Shown one piece after another: positions 8,394 through 16,781 of a DNA stretch of 64,000 nucleotides. The stretch is from positions 1-64,000 of the forward strand of contig NZ_LMVM01000041.1 of NCBI RefSeq assembly GCF_002287175.1, given 5' to 3'. Each line of letters begins with the position of its first letter. Positions within the stretch are counted from its first letter, which is position 1. Origin of the DNA: Methanobacterium bryantii. GTDB lineage: Archaea; Methanobacteriota; Methanobacteria; Methanobacteriales; Methanobacteriaceae. The notes beneath the pieces are model-generated. The model was not told where the DNA came from and searched no databases. It saw only the letters and a program-made list of their open reading frames with translations. The translations under genes and the position numbers were made by a program.

Positions 8394-9464
8394 ATGAGGA
8401 GAATTATTCAGCTTGCTCTATTCTTATCCGTATTTTTCTTAGGATTCTTAGCTATTGATTACTATATTTTTAATAGATTGGGCATGCTGTTAGGCGTATC
8501 TCAGACTATAATCACAATAATGGTAATTATATTTACCGCTGCTTATCCTGTTGCAGCGGTACTTGAAGGTACCTTATCCAATGAATTTACGCGTATAGTT
8601 TACACGTTATCTGCTACGTGGATGGGTATTGCACTTGTTTTAGGGTATACTCTTCTTGTTTATGAAATATTGAACTTTGTATTTAATATTCCGTCATTTA
8701 CTGCAGGAATTGCAGTAATTATAGTCGCTTCCGTTATAAGCGCATATTCAATTGTTAACAGTTTGCATCTGAATATTAGGGAAATTGAGATACCAATACT
8801 AAATTTAGAGCGAGAATTGAGAATTGCTCAAATAAGTGATACTCATATTGGACCTATCAGAAATTCTGGATTTATGAAAGAAATAGTTAAAAAAATTAGC
8901 CTTTTAAATCCAGATCTTGTATTAATAACAGGAGACCTTGTTGAAGGAACTGTAGGTTTACACCCTTCTATGTTTGATTCAATTAATAAACTTAAATCCC
9001 GGATTTTTTTTGTAACAGGCAATCATGATATGTATGGAGGGCTGAAAAACGTTTTTGAGGTTCTTAAAACTACAAATATTAATATACTGCGAAATGAAGT
9101 GGTTGAATTTGAAGGTTTGCAGATAGTTGGGGTTGGGTATTCAACCCAGAGAAATTACCTTAAAACTGTACTTCCGGGGTTAAATATTGATAAATCAAAG
9201 CCTTCACTTCTCATGTATCACGTACCTATAGAAGTTGAATATGCGAGTGAAGCTGGCATTGACCTGCAGCTTTCAGGACACACTCATAAAGGGCAGATAT
9301 TCCCATTGAATTTCCTTGGAAGACTTGTTTTTCCGTATTTCCAGGGATTATATAATCATAATGGAACACAGGTTTATGTATCTCCGGGAACTGGAACATG
9401 GGGCCCCCCAATGAGATCTGGTTCTAAAAGTGAAATAACCTTAATTAATCTCAAAAAGAAGTAA
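8394..9464 (+). CDS. Membrane-anchored metallophosphoesterase
   Basis: This 356-residue protein has about four N-terminal membrane helices (residues 5-25, 35-55, 65-95, 100-125) and a C-terminal calcineurin-like phosphoesterase domain. The metal-binding signature is complete: SDTHIGP (near residue 148), TGDLVE, TGNHDMYGG and SGHTHKGQIFP. It probably cleaves a phosphoester, such as a lipid pyrophosphate or nucleotide, at the membrane; the substrate is unknown. The ATG at 8394 is preferred because GGAG lies 6-9 nt upstream; a TTG six codons earlier is unlikely. The gene stands alone. Confidence 0.88.
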   Translation: MRRIIQLALFLSVFFLGFLAIDYYIFNRLGMLLGVSQTIITIMVIIFTAAYPVAAVLEGTLSNEFTRIVYTLSATWMGIALVLGYTLLVYEILNFVFNIPSFTAGIAVIIVASVISAYSIVNSLHLNIREIEIPILNLERELRIAQISDTHIGPIRNSGFMKEIVKKISLLNPDLVLITGDLVEGTVGLHPSMFDSINKLKSRIFFVTGNHDMYGGLKNVFEVLKTTNINILRNEVVEFEGLQIVGVGYSTQRNYLKTVLPGLNIDKSKPSLLMYHVPIEVEYASEAGIDLQLSGHTHKGQIFPLNFLGRLVFPYFQGLYNHNGTQVYVSPGTGTWGPPMRSGSKSEITLINLKKK

Positions 9465-9758
9465 TTTGGGATATATGTAAATAGGGGCATTATGCTAATT
9501 TATTCACAAGTTAGTGCAACTATATTTAAATTAGGATGAATAAACATCTTTAGATTTTTCATCAGTATATCTGGGTTAATTTTTAATTTTAATAGTTAAA
9601 AACTACTTTAAATGTTTTAATAAGCAGTTTACTTATTCAAAAAATTTAAAACGTATGCATGTTACTTATATATGATTTTAAAGAGTAATAAATTGATTTG
9701 AATAAATTAAAAGTTTATTTTATGTTTTTTTATTATGCTCAAAATTTTTCATTTTAGG
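9465..9758. other. AT-rich gap ending in a regulated promoter
   Basis: With the operator region that follows, about 350 nt are gene-free. I see no RNA gene or reading frame in this part; it is very AT-rich. The functional part appears to be the last 56 nt, annotated separately. Confidence 0.5.
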
Positions 9759-9814
9759 GTTATGAATAAATATTCAAAACCTTTATATAACAGTTATGAA
9801 TATATATTCATAAC
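9759..9814 (+). promoter_or_regulatory. Twin palindromic operators around a TATA box
   Basis: Two 22-nt dyads flank the TATA box TTTATATA (9782-9789). The right one (9793-9814) is GTTATGAATAT plus its perfect reverse complement. The left one (9759-9780) is the same with mismatches (GTTATGAATA...TATTCAAAAC). The right dyad ends at the base before the ATG of the DUF134 gene. The TATA spacing puts transcription start at about the ATG, so the mRNA is probably leaderless. A factor bound here would block TATA access or initiation; autoregulation by the adjacent regulator is the simplest guess. Confidence 0.75.
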
Positions 9815-10411
9815 ATGGTGAGGCCGAGAAGATTTAGAAGAATATTCCAAGAGCATCAAATCAGATGCTTCAGGCCGGATTTAGAGGGTAATGCTGACCA
9901 TATTGATCCTGTAGAGATTACAATGGATGAAATTGAAGCAATTAGGTTAAAAGATTATCAAGACCTTAAACAAGGAAAAGCAGCAGAGATCATGGATGTT
10001 TCACAACCCACATTTCACAGGATTTTAAATCTGGCTCGAGGAAAAGTTGCAATGGCCCTTATTGAGGGTAAAATGATTAAAATTAAAGGAGGAGATTTTG
10101 TGGTAGATAAAGAAAGGTATAAATGTAAAAGCTGTAGCTTTGAATGGTACAGCCCTGAAAAAGAATATGAAAAATGTCCAGACTGTGGATCAGAATATAT
10201 TTATAAAATCAGCACAGCTGAAGAGGCTCAAACACCCCCAGGACAACTTGGAATGGGAAGAAGGAGAGGATTTGGCGGTGGAATGGGAGCAGGTCAACCA
10301 AGAGTTTGCAAATGTCCAAATTGTGGATATGAAGCCCCTAAAATACCAGGGGTTCCATGTAGAAATACCAAGTGTCCTGAATGCGGCACTCAACTATGTG
10401 GGGCAGATTAA
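9815..10411 (+). CDS. DUF134 HTH regulator with zinc ribbons
   Basis: Residues 1-95 form a DUF134 (UPF0251) domain: RPRRFRRI, ITMDEIEAIRLKDYQDL and a sigma-like helix-turn-helix (KAAEIMDVSQPTFHRIL). The C-terminal half has two Cys4-type zinc ribbons (CKSC...CPDC and CKCPNC...CPEC) joined by a Gly/Met/Arg-rich linker. The architecture suggests a metal- or redox-sensing transcription factor. It starts a rightward run of NifX, Mrp and MinD genes. Twin palindromes sit directly at its promoter, and the start appears leaderless. The target and ligand are not known. Confidence 0.85.
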   Translation: MVRPRRFRRIFQEHQIRCFRPDLEGNADHIDPVEITMDEIEAIRLKDYQDLKQGKAAEIMDVSQPTFHRILNLARGKVAMALIEGKMIKIKGGDFVVDKERYKCKSCSFEWYSPEKEYEKCPDCGSEYIYKISTAEEAQTPPGQLGMGRRRGFGGGMGAGQPRVCKCPNCGYEAPKIPGVPCRNTKCPECGTQLCGAD

Positions 10412-10421
10412 ATAGCGAAAG

Positions 10422-10805
10422 ATGGAGATGGTGAAAATAACTATTATAGGCATACCTACCCTTGATAAAAGAGGTTTACTGGCAGACATTTCAATGCACT
10501 TTGGAAAAACCCCCTATTTCACTTTAATTAAATATGAAGATAATGAAATTAAAGATATTGAAGTAATTGAGATTTTTGGTAAGCATAGCGGCGGCTCTAA
10601 AACACCTGCAGAGATCATAATGAATTCAAAGGCAGACATATTAATTTGTGGGAATTTAGGGTCAAAAGCTGTTTCCATGTTGAGTGATGGTGAAATGGAA
10701 ATATTTTCAGGGGCATCTGGAAAAGTTAAAGACGTTTTAAAAGAATGGAAAGTGGGAAATCTGACAGTTGCAGATGAAAATTCCTGTAATGAAAATGACT
10801 GTTAA
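10422..10805 (+). CDS. NifX/MTH1175-type metal cofactor-binding protein (1)
   Basis: This 127-residue protein has the dinitrogenase iron-molybdenum cofactor biosynthesis fold, known structurally from MTH1175. Typical features are an N-terminal beta strand, the HFGKTPYF motif (residues 29-36) and ILICGNLGSKAVSML in the second half. The C-terminal tail contains two Cys (NSCNENDC). Such proteins bind metal clusters or transport them; no nitrogenase gene is in the window. It starts 10 nt after the DUF134 gene, so they are in one operon. Start choice is uncertain between ATG 10422, ATG 10428 and GTG 10431. Confidence 0.85.
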   Translation: MEMVKITIIGIPTLDKRGLLADISMHFGKTPYFTLIKYEDNEIKDIEVIEIFGKHSGGSKTPAEIIMNSKADILICGNLGSKAVSMLSDGEMEIFSGASGKVKDVLKEWKVGNLTVADENSCNENDC

Positions 10806-10852
10806 ATTTCCTAAATTTATATTTAATTAATCTTCAAATCAGCCATTTAAAT

Positions 10853-10882
10853 AAATTCAAACTACTTCTAGAGTTTGAATTT
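10853..10882 (+). promoter_or_regulatory. 10-bp inverted repeat before the Mrp gene
   Basis: AAATTCAAAC and its exact reverse complement GTTTGAATTT are separated by 10 nt, 34 nt upstream of the Mrp ATG at 10917. It could be an operator, or a hairpin that ends or processes the upstream transcript. The TTCAAA/TTTGAA cores resemble the dyads near 9.78 kb only weakly. Confidence 0.5.
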
Positions 10883-10916
10883 ATATTTTTTATTTTATGA
10901 TAAAGAGGACAAAAAA

Positions 10917-11765
10917 ATGATTACAGAACAGGAAAATCAGGAACAGAAATTAGCTTACATGCAACAGGATATTATCATTACAAAGAGAATGGACCAGATA
11001 AAGCATAAAATTGCAGTTATGAGTGGAAAAGGGGGAGTAGGCAAATCTACCATGGCAGTGAATATTGCTGCATCTTTTGCAAAAAAAGGTTACAAAACAG
11101 GTATCTTGGACGTGGATATACATGGTCCTAACGTTCCAAAAATGCTCAAAATTGGAAAAACAGACCTTAAAGTTAATGAAGAGGGAATATTGCCGGTAAA
11201 AGTAGGAGAAAACCTGAAAGTAATGTCTTCACAGTTCCTTTTATCTGATGAAAATTCGCCAATAATATGGAGAGGTCCTAAAAAGACAGCGGCAATAAGG
11301 CAATTTCTTTCAGATGTATCATGGGGAAATCTGGATATCCTGGTAATTGATTGCCCTCCTGGAACTGGAGATGAGCATTTAGCAATTTTACAGTCAATCC
11401 CATCCATTGATGGGATAATAATGGTCACCACGCCCCACACAGTATCTTTAGATGATGTGGAAAAATCTATAAACATGGCCCGGCATTTAAAAATCGAGGT
11501 TCTGGGAATCGTAGAAAATATGTCGGGACTTATCTGTCCAGAATGTGAAACTGAAATACCTCTATTTGGAAGAGGAGGGGGCAGTGAAATATCATCTAAG
11601 ACAGGTATACCTTTATTGGGCAGCATTCCAATTGATATTAGATTTGAAAAAGAAGATGATGTTCTTCTGGTAGAAAATAGCAATTCTGAAACCTCTAAAA
11701 ATATATTGAAAGTTGTAACTAAAATAGAGAAGCAGGTACTAAAGGAAGAATCTGCAGGAAAATAG
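10917..11765 (+). CDS. Mrp/Nbp35-family Fe-S cluster carrier ATPase (1)
   Basis: This 282-residue ATPase of the Mrp/ApbC/Nbp35 group carries and transfers Fe-S clusters. The deviant Walker A motif MSGKGGVGKST lies at residues 35-45, and the cluster-binding CPEC pair lies in GLICPECETEI near residue 208. An N-terminal helix (MQQDIIITKRM) is shared with the paralogue at 17324-18169. The ATG at 10917 follows a GAGGA ribosome binding site. It sits between two NifX-type genes, one intact and one decayed, which suggests that carrier and NifX partner work together. Confidence 0.9.
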   Translation: MITEQENQEQKLAYMQQDIIITKRMDQIKHKIAVMSGKGGVGKSTMAVNIAASFAKKGYKTGILDVDIHGPNVPKMLKIGKTDLKVNEEGILPVKVGENLKVMSSQFLLSDENSPIIWRGPKKTAAIRQFLSDVSWGNLDILVIDCPPGTGDEHLAILQSIPSIDGIIMVTTPHTVSLDDVEKSINMARHLKIEVLGIVENMSGLICPECETEIPLFGRGGGSEISSKTGIPLLGSIPIDIRFEKEDDVLLVENSNSETSKNILKVVTKIEKQVLKEESAGK

Positions 11766-12078
11766 CAGTTAAATCAACAGGGAGCAGCTTAAATTCTAAA
11801 ATAAGCATTGTATTTGGAATATACTCCTATTTTGTAACTGTATATATGGAATGGCAAAATTAAAGAATTTACACGTAGTAAACCCTGCTAGAAATGAAAA
11901 ATGAGCAGGAATAGCTGCACAGTTTATGGTGGATGCAAAATTGAAACTTTAATTTCAGGAAAGTTAAGTCCAGTTGCATTGGCATCCTAAAAAATGCAGA
12001 AGTTAAAGTTCATAAAATTAACTTGAAAAATGTCGAGACCAATTTGAAATATTTTAAAGAAGGTAAATTGGTGAAATG
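11764..12078 (+). pseudogene. Decayed NifX/MTH1175-type gene
   Basis: Piecing together three frames recovers a full NifX-type protein: AVKSTGSSLNSKISIVFG, YSYFVTVYME, then NLHVVNPARNEK, a TGA stop (11902-11904), AGIAAQFMVDAKLK, a frameshift, TLISGKLSPVALAS, another frameshift, and LKNAEVKVHKINLKNVETN to a TGA at 12076. Each block aligns with the intact paralogue 215 nt downstream (for example VENPAINERGGAGIKAAQF). At least one nonsense mutation and three frameshifts are needed, so it is dead. Its 5' end begins at the stop codon of the Mrp gene, so the two were once coupled. Confidence 0.85.
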
Positions 12079-12293
12079 AATTTATTATCCTCTGGATTTA
12101 CTGAAGTTGGAAACAATAATTCTGGAAAGGTAAATAAAAACTTTTAAGTTTTAAATATTCCCTTGCCCATAATTTCTGGAGACATAAAAAAAAAGTTAAA
12201 TGGTTGTAAAAGTGAAAATCAGGAATTTCAAGAGGATACTGAAAAATTGTAAATAAAATATGAGATATAATATTAAGAAAAGGGGGAATTTGT

Positions 12294-12701
12294 ATGAAAG
12301 TAGCTGTTACATCCATGGGAAATAGTTTAGATTCGCAGGTAAGTTTTGTATTTGGAAGGTGCCCTTATTTTATAATTGCAGATATGGAAAATGGTGATAT
12401 TAAAGGGGATTCATCTGTAGAAAATCCTGCAATAAATGAAAGAGGAGGTGCAGGAATTAAAGCAGCTCAATTTATAGCAAATCAAGAAGTTGAAGTTTTA
12501 ATTTCTGGAGCAGTAGGTCCAAATGCATTTGATATTTTGAAACAGGTGGGAATAAAAGCATATATGCCCAAACCAGGAACTGTGGAAGAAAATCTGAAGT
12601 TATTAAATGACGGCCAGTTAGAAGAAATAGCTACCCCCGCAACTGGAGGTCCAGGGGCAGGAGGTAGAGGAATGGGTAGAGGTGGAATGGGACGAAGATA
12701 A
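12294..12701 (+). CDS. NifX/MTH1175-type metal cofactor-binding protein (2)
   Basis: This 135-residue protein has the complete NifX fold: VSFVFGRCPYFIIADMENG (residues 17-35), NPAINERGGAGIKAAQF and EVLISGAVGPNAFDIL. The C-terminal tail is Gly/Met/Arg-rich (GGRGMGRGGMGRR), like the linker in the DUF134 regulator of this cluster, and may bind metal or a partner. It is followed by a ferredoxin gene 77 nt downstream. A metal-cluster carrier role follows from the family; the exact cluster is unknown. GGGGGAATTTG precedes the ATG. Confidence 0.88.
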   Translation: MKVAVTSMGNSLDSQVSFVFGRCPYFIIADMENGDIKGDSSVENPAINERGGAGIKAAQFIANQEVEVLISGAVGPNAFDILKQVGIKAYMPKPGTVEENLKLLNDGQLEEIATPATGGPGAGGRGMGRGGMGRR

Positions 12702-12778
12702 ATTGTTTCATTTAAAAATTAGTAATTTTGAATTTTAAAAAACCAGATAACACTTTTAAACATAAAATCGGTGAAAAA

Positions 12779-12967
12779 ATGGTTGAAATAACAATAGACT
12801 ACGATAAATGTGACGGTGAAGAATGTGCAGAATGTGTGGATGCTTGCCCTATGGAGGTCTTTATAATTGACAACGGCAAAATTATAGTTCAAAACATAGA
12901 TGAATGCAGTGTATGTGAAGTATGTATGGACGTATGTCTCAATGAGGCAGTAAAAGTTCAAGAGTGA
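12779..12967 (+). CDS. Two-cluster ferredoxin
   Basis: This 62-residue ferredoxin has two Cys4 motifs for [4Fe-4S] clusters. The first is unusual, C-x4-C-x2-C-x3-CP (CDGEECAECVDACP); the second is C-x2-C-x2-C-x3-C without the usual proline (CSVCEVCMDVCLN). The ATG at 12779 is preceded by GGTGA; a start 17 codons earlier would add an unconserved stretch. It may pass electrons to, or exchange clusters with, the MinD/ferredoxin ATPases that follow 82 nt downstream. Confidence 0.9.
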   Translation: MVEITIDYDKCDGEECAECVDACPMEVFIIDNGKIIVQNIDECSVCEVCMDVCLNEAVKVQE

Positions 12968-13049
12968 TCTAGGACATTGGATGTAAAATTTAATCAGAAA
13001 TTCCAATTAAAAACATGATTTCAAACAAATTTAAAGTAAAGGTAATCTT

Positions 13050-13910
13050 ATGAAAGTTGCCATAACCGGTGGAAAAGGAGGTACTGGAAAATCAACAGTA
13101 TCAACAGCGCTTGCAGTAGAACTTGCAAAAAATTATAAAGTTATGCTGGTGGATGCAGATGTGGAGTGTCCAGATGATCATATTATCCTGTCCATCCCTC
13201 GAGAGAAAATAAAGGACGTAACCATATTTCTCCCATTTTTTAATGAAGAAAAGTGTTTAAGATGCGGTAAATGTGGCGAAATTTGCAAAGAAAACGCTAT
13301 AATATTAATTAAAAATAAATTTCCTTTTTTAGTTAGTGGACAATGCACAGGATGTGGCGCATGTCGTTTAGCATGTCCCAATGAAGCTATTGAAGAGGAT
13401 ACACAGGCAGTAGGAAGTATATATCTGGGAAAACCTTTATTACGTTCGGGAATTGCTGAAAATTTTATTTTAATATCTGGGGAGACAGATATAGGCTGCG
13501 AGTCCAGTTCGCCAGTCGTAAATGCAACCATTGATTTTGCATCGTCACTGGAAGAAAATTATGATTTTTTGGTGGTAGATACGGCTGCAGGCACCCATTG
13601 TAATGTTATTGCTGCACTAATGGATGTTGATTTGGCTTTTGCGGTTGCAGAACCTACACCTCTTGGAAAACATGATCTGGATCTTATTTTAAAACTTTTG
13701 GAAATCATGGAAATAAGATCTGAAATAATTGTAAACAAATCAAATATAGGTGATTTGGGATTAATACAGGAATTAAACTGTAAATATGGAGTAAATATTT
13801 TATCAGAGATACCTTACACAAAAGAAATCATTAAAAGTTATTCTAAAGGTATTCCTGCTGTTCACGAAAAAATTTCAGAAATTGCAGAATGGATGGGGCG
13901 TTTATTATGA
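13050..13910 (+). CDS. MinD-type ATPase with inserted ferredoxin domain (1)
   Basis: This 286-residue P-loop ATPase of the MinD superfamily has the deviant Walker A TGGKGGTGKST (residues 6-16). A two-cluster ferredoxin domain is inserted after the switch I region: C69/C72/C75/C79 and C99/C102/C105/C109. VVDTAAGTHCNV is the Walker B-like region. Paired genes of this kind usually act together and are thought to assemble or deliver Fe-S or other metal clusters. Its TGA stop overlaps the ATG of the second copy, so translation is coupled. Confidence 0.9.
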   Translation: MKVAITGGKGGTGKSTVSTALAVELAKNYKVMLVDADVECPDDHIILSIPREKIKDVTIFLPFFNEEKCLRCGKCGEICKENAIILIKNKFPFLVSGQCTGCGACRLACPNEAIEEDTQAVGSIYLGKPLLRSGIAENFILISGETDIGCESSSPVVNATIDFASSLEENYDFLVVDTAAGTHCNVIAALMDVDLAFAVAEPTPLGKHDLDLILKLLEIMEIRSEIIVNKSNIGDLGLIQELNCKYGVNILSEIPYTKEIIKSYSKGIPAVHEKISEIAEWMGRLL

Positions 13911-14803
13911 AAACAATAACAGTCCTTTCAGGAAAAGGAGGAGTGGGTAAAAGCTCAATAACAGCTTCATTAGCTGTTCTTCTGGCAGATAAACACAAAA
14001 TAGTAGCTGCTGATTGTGATGTGGACGCACCCAATCTGGCTCTGGTGCTTGGCATAAAAGAGGAAAATTTTAAGCTGTTAGAGTGTGTTGAAACCAGTGA
14101 AAAAGCCATCTTAATAACTGAAAAATGCAGTGCATGCAAAGAATGCACGGATTTATGTAATTTTTCAGCTGTTAAATGGGATTACAACAAAAATTTACCT
14201 GTAATAAACGATTTGCTCTGCACAGGGTGTGGTACATGCACTGTCGCATGTCCTGAAAATGCTTTAGAACTTGAGCCAGTCGAAAATGCAAGTATAAATG
14301 TGGGTGAAACTGAGTATAACTTTCCAGTAATTTCTGGGCAACTAAATATAGGTGAATCTGGCTCTGGAAAAGTTGTAACAGCTGTTAAAATGAGAGCATC
14401 AGAAATTGCAGAAGATATTAACGCACAATTTTTGATTGTGGATTCTTCAGCAGGTATTGGGTGCCCTGTAATTGCATCGGTTAGGGGGAGTGATTATGTA
14501 ATGCTTGTTACAGAACCTACACCTGCCGCGTTTGGGGACCTTAAAAGAGCAATAAAAGTCGTTGAACATTTTAGCATTCCCTATGGAGTTGTAATTAACA
14601 GATATGATATAAATAATAAATTTACTGAAGAAATAACTGAATATTTCACCTCCAATAATATTCCAATTCTTGGAAAAATACCCTATGATAAAAAATTCGT
14701 TTATGCGCTGGTTAATCTAAAGCCTTTAGTAGTGTTTGAACCTGAATTTGCAGATATTTTCCTGCAGATACTAGAAAAATTAAATGATGAGGTAATAATA
14801 TGA
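13907..14803 (+). CDS. MinD-type ATPase with inserted ferredoxin domain (2)
   Basis: This 298-residue paralogue of the preceding gene has the P-loop LSGKGGVGKSS (residues 7-17) and inserted clusters at C74/C77/C80/C84 and C105/C108/C111/C115. The two proteins probably form a heterodimer, as MinD ATPases dimerise on ATP. The ATG at 13907 overlaps the previous TGA (ATGA), which fixes the start against a frame-extended one 6 codons earlier. Its own stop overlaps the radical SAM gene in the same ATGA way. A role in metal-cluster handling is inference. Confidence 0.9.
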   Translation: MKTITVLSGKGGVGKSSITASLAVLLADKHKIVAADCDVDAPNLALVLGIKEENFKLLECVETSEKAILITEKCSACKECTDLCNFSAVKWDYNKNLPVINDLLCTGCGTCTVACPENALELEPVENASINVGETEYNFPVISGQLNIGESGSGKVVTAVKMRASEIAEDINAQFLIVDSSAGIGCPVIASVRGSDYVMLVTEPTPAAFGDLKRAIKVVEHFSIPYGVVINRYDINNKFTEEITEYFTSNNIPILGKIPYDKKFVYALVNLKPLVVFEPEFADIFLQILEKLNDEVII

Positions 14804-15549
14804 AAACTGTATTTGGCCCTGTATCTTCATGGCGGTTCGGTAGATCAATAGGTGTTGACCCTTTATGTCAAAATGTTTGTTCTTTTGACTGCGTATACTG
14901 TCAGGTCGGCCCTACACTCAATAAAACAATTCAAAAAGAAATATTTATAAGCACAGATAGAATTGAAGAAGATTTAAAACGAGTTCTTCCTGGAGCAAGT
15001 GCTGATGTAGTGACAATTTCGGGTTATGGCGAGCCAACCCTTGCAAAAAACCTTGATGAGATAATTGAAGTTATAAGGGGACTTACAGACTTGCCAATTG
15101 CAATCTTGACTAATTCTTCAACACTCCCTCTAGGAAAAATGCGAAGGACATTAAGGGACCTGGATATAGTTGTTGCAAAACTTGATGCATACAATTATTC
15201 TCTTTTTGAAGAAATAAACCGTCCTGTAAAAGGTTTACATTTTGGAGATATCCTAAAATGGATTAAAAAATTTAAAAGTTCTTTCGAAGGAAGATTAGAA
15301 CTCCAAACTATGTTTATTGAAAAAAATAAGGATTATGCAGGTGAATTAGCAAAGGTTGCAGCGGAAATTCAGCCGGATAAAGTTTATATAAATACTCCTT
15401 TAAGGCATTCGCCTGAAGGTCACCTATCAGAGGATCAGATGTATGAAATTGAGAAGCACTTTGAAGGATTGAACGTATCTTCCGTCTGTAACTCTAAGAA
15501 ATACAGATCATACAAAGAAGTGCTAAATGGAAGATCGGTACAAGGATAA
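14800..15549 (+). CDS. Radical SAM protein
   Basis: This 249-residue radical SAM enzyme has the C-x3-C-x2-C motif at C27/C31/C34 (CSFDCVYC) for the [4Fe-4S] cluster, and ISGYGEPTL as the glycine-rich SAM-binding part. The N-terminus FGPVSSWRFGRSIGVD is typical of a compact archaeal family without a known reaction. It lacks an extra C-terminal cluster domain. The ATGA overlap with the MinD-ferredoxin gene suggests that these ATPases or ferredoxin domains reduce or load it. The substrate is unknown. Confidence 0.88.
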   Translation: MKTVFGPVSSWRFGRSIGVDPLCQNVCSFDCVYCQVGPTLNKTIQKEIFISTDRIEEDLKRVLPGASADVVTISGYGEPTLAKNLDEIIEVIRGLTDLPIAILTNSSTLPLGKMRRTLRDLDIVVAKLDAYNYSLFEEINRPVKGLHFGDILKWIKKFKSSFEGRLELQTMFIEKNKDYAGELAKVAAEIQPDKVYINTPLRHSPEGHLSEDQMYEIEKHFEGLNVSSVCNSKKYRSYKEVLNGRSVQG

Positions 15550-15572
15550 CAAGTTGAACATGATGTGTTTAG

Positions 15573-16781
15573 ATGAATAACGAAGCTAAAAATAACTTAA
15601 AGAAAGGAGGAAAAGCAGCTATATATTCCAGCTTAATAAACCTTTTACTTGCATTAGTTAAAGGTGTAATTGGGTTTTTATCTGGAAGTATAGCTTTAAT
15701 AGCAGATTCTATTCACTCTTTTTCTGATATAGTTGCATCTCTGGCAGTATACATTGGATTAAAACTATCCATGCGAAGGCCAGATGAAAAATTTCCTTAT
15801 GGCTATTATAAGATTGAATCATTTGCATCTTTGATAATATCGGTAATAATAGTTATAACAGGTATAGAAATAGCTTTAGATTCTTATAACGCGTTTTTAA
15901 ATCCAAGTACAATCGAAATACCTCTTGTTGCCCTATTTGTTGCTGCTCTATCGGCAGTAGTTTCGTTTTTACTTGCAAGATATAAACAGGAGATAGGTAG
16001 AACAATAGGTTCTCAGGCACTTATTAATGATGGAAAACACAGTTTCATCGATATATTTTCGTCAATAATCGTTTTTGTAGGTATACTATCATCTTACATG
16101 GGCTATTTAAGAATACAGGGAATTTCAGGAATTCTGGTTGCACTTTTAATCATTTACCTAGGCTTTAAATTGGCAAAAGATGATATATTGGTTCTTTTGG
16201 ATGCCAACATGGATCCTGAAAAGATTGAAGAAATTAAAACTATTGCAGAAAATGTTGCTGGTGTTGAAGGGGTACATGCTATTAAAGTTAGAAGATCAGG
16301 TCCCTTTGTATTTGCAGAACTACATCTTGAAACCAAAAAAGGATTATCCGTGGAAAATGCATCTGAGATTACAGGGAATATAAAAAAGGCCGTAAAAGGT
16401 AGAATTAAAAATTTAGACAGTTTAACGGTTCAGATAGAACCTTTTAAAAAGGAAAGGTTAAGGGTTGCAGTTCTTGTGGAGAATAAAAATGGTTTGCAGT
16501 CTGATATTTCTGAGCATTTTGCCAGAGCTCCTTATATTTTAATTGCAGATGTGGTCAACGGCCAAATAATTAGTACTGTAGTTAAAGATAATCCTGGAAC
16601 TACACTGGAAAAAAAGAAAGGAATTGAAACTGCTGAATTTTTAGAAAAAGAAAAGGTAGATGTTTTGGTAAGTACTGGAGTGGGTGAAGGCCCAAAATAT
16701 GTTTTATCAGATAAATCGATAGATGTCATGGTCCCAAGATGTAAGAATCTTGAAGAAATGATAATGGATGTATATAAATGA
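15573..16781 (+). CDS. Cation diffusion facilitator fused to a NifX-type domain
   Basis: Residues 1-290 form a CDF metal efflux transporter: membrane segments, the metal-site motif IADSIHSFSD near residue 45, the second site NDGKHSFID near 155, and the cytosolic dimer domain. Residues 292-402 form a NifX/MTH1175-type domain (RVAVLVENKNGL, HFARAPYILIAD, VDVLVSTGVGEGP). The fusion links metal export directly to a cofactor-binding domain, presumably as a sensor or donor. The stop overlaps the DtxR gene start (ATGA), so transporter and regulator are coupled. The metal is probably Fe2+, Zn2+ or Mn2+. Confidence 0.9.
   Translation: MNNEAKNNLKKGGKAAIYSSLINLLLALVKGVIGFLSGSIALIADSIHSFSDIVASLAVYIGLKLSMRRPDEKFPYGYYKIESFASLIISVIIVITGIEIALDSYNAFLNPSTIEIPLVALFVAALSAVVSFLLARYKQEIGRTIGSQALINDGKHSFIDIFSSIIVFVGILSSYMGYLRIQGISGILVALLIIYLGFKLAKDDILVLLDANMDPEKIEEIKTIAENVAGVEGVHAIKVRRSGPFVFAELHLETKKGLSVENASEITGNIKKAVKGRIKNLDSLTVQIEPFKKERLRVAVLVENKNGLQSDISEHFARAPYILIADVVNGQIISTVVKDNPGTTLEKKKGIETAEFLEKEKVDVLVSTGVGEGPKYVLSDKSIDVMVPRCKNLEEMIMDVYK

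Noticed and set aside
12079..12293. Possible second gene remnant after the NifX pseudogene
   Set aside because: A short in-frame stretch (GDIKKKLNGCKSENQEF) is visible, but it matches nothing I can name and is too short to support.
10422..12701. NifX-like genes as evidence for nitrogen fixation
   Set aside because: No nifH, nifD, nifK, nifE, nifN or nifB gene is in the window, and MTH1175-type proteins are widespread in non-fixing archaea.
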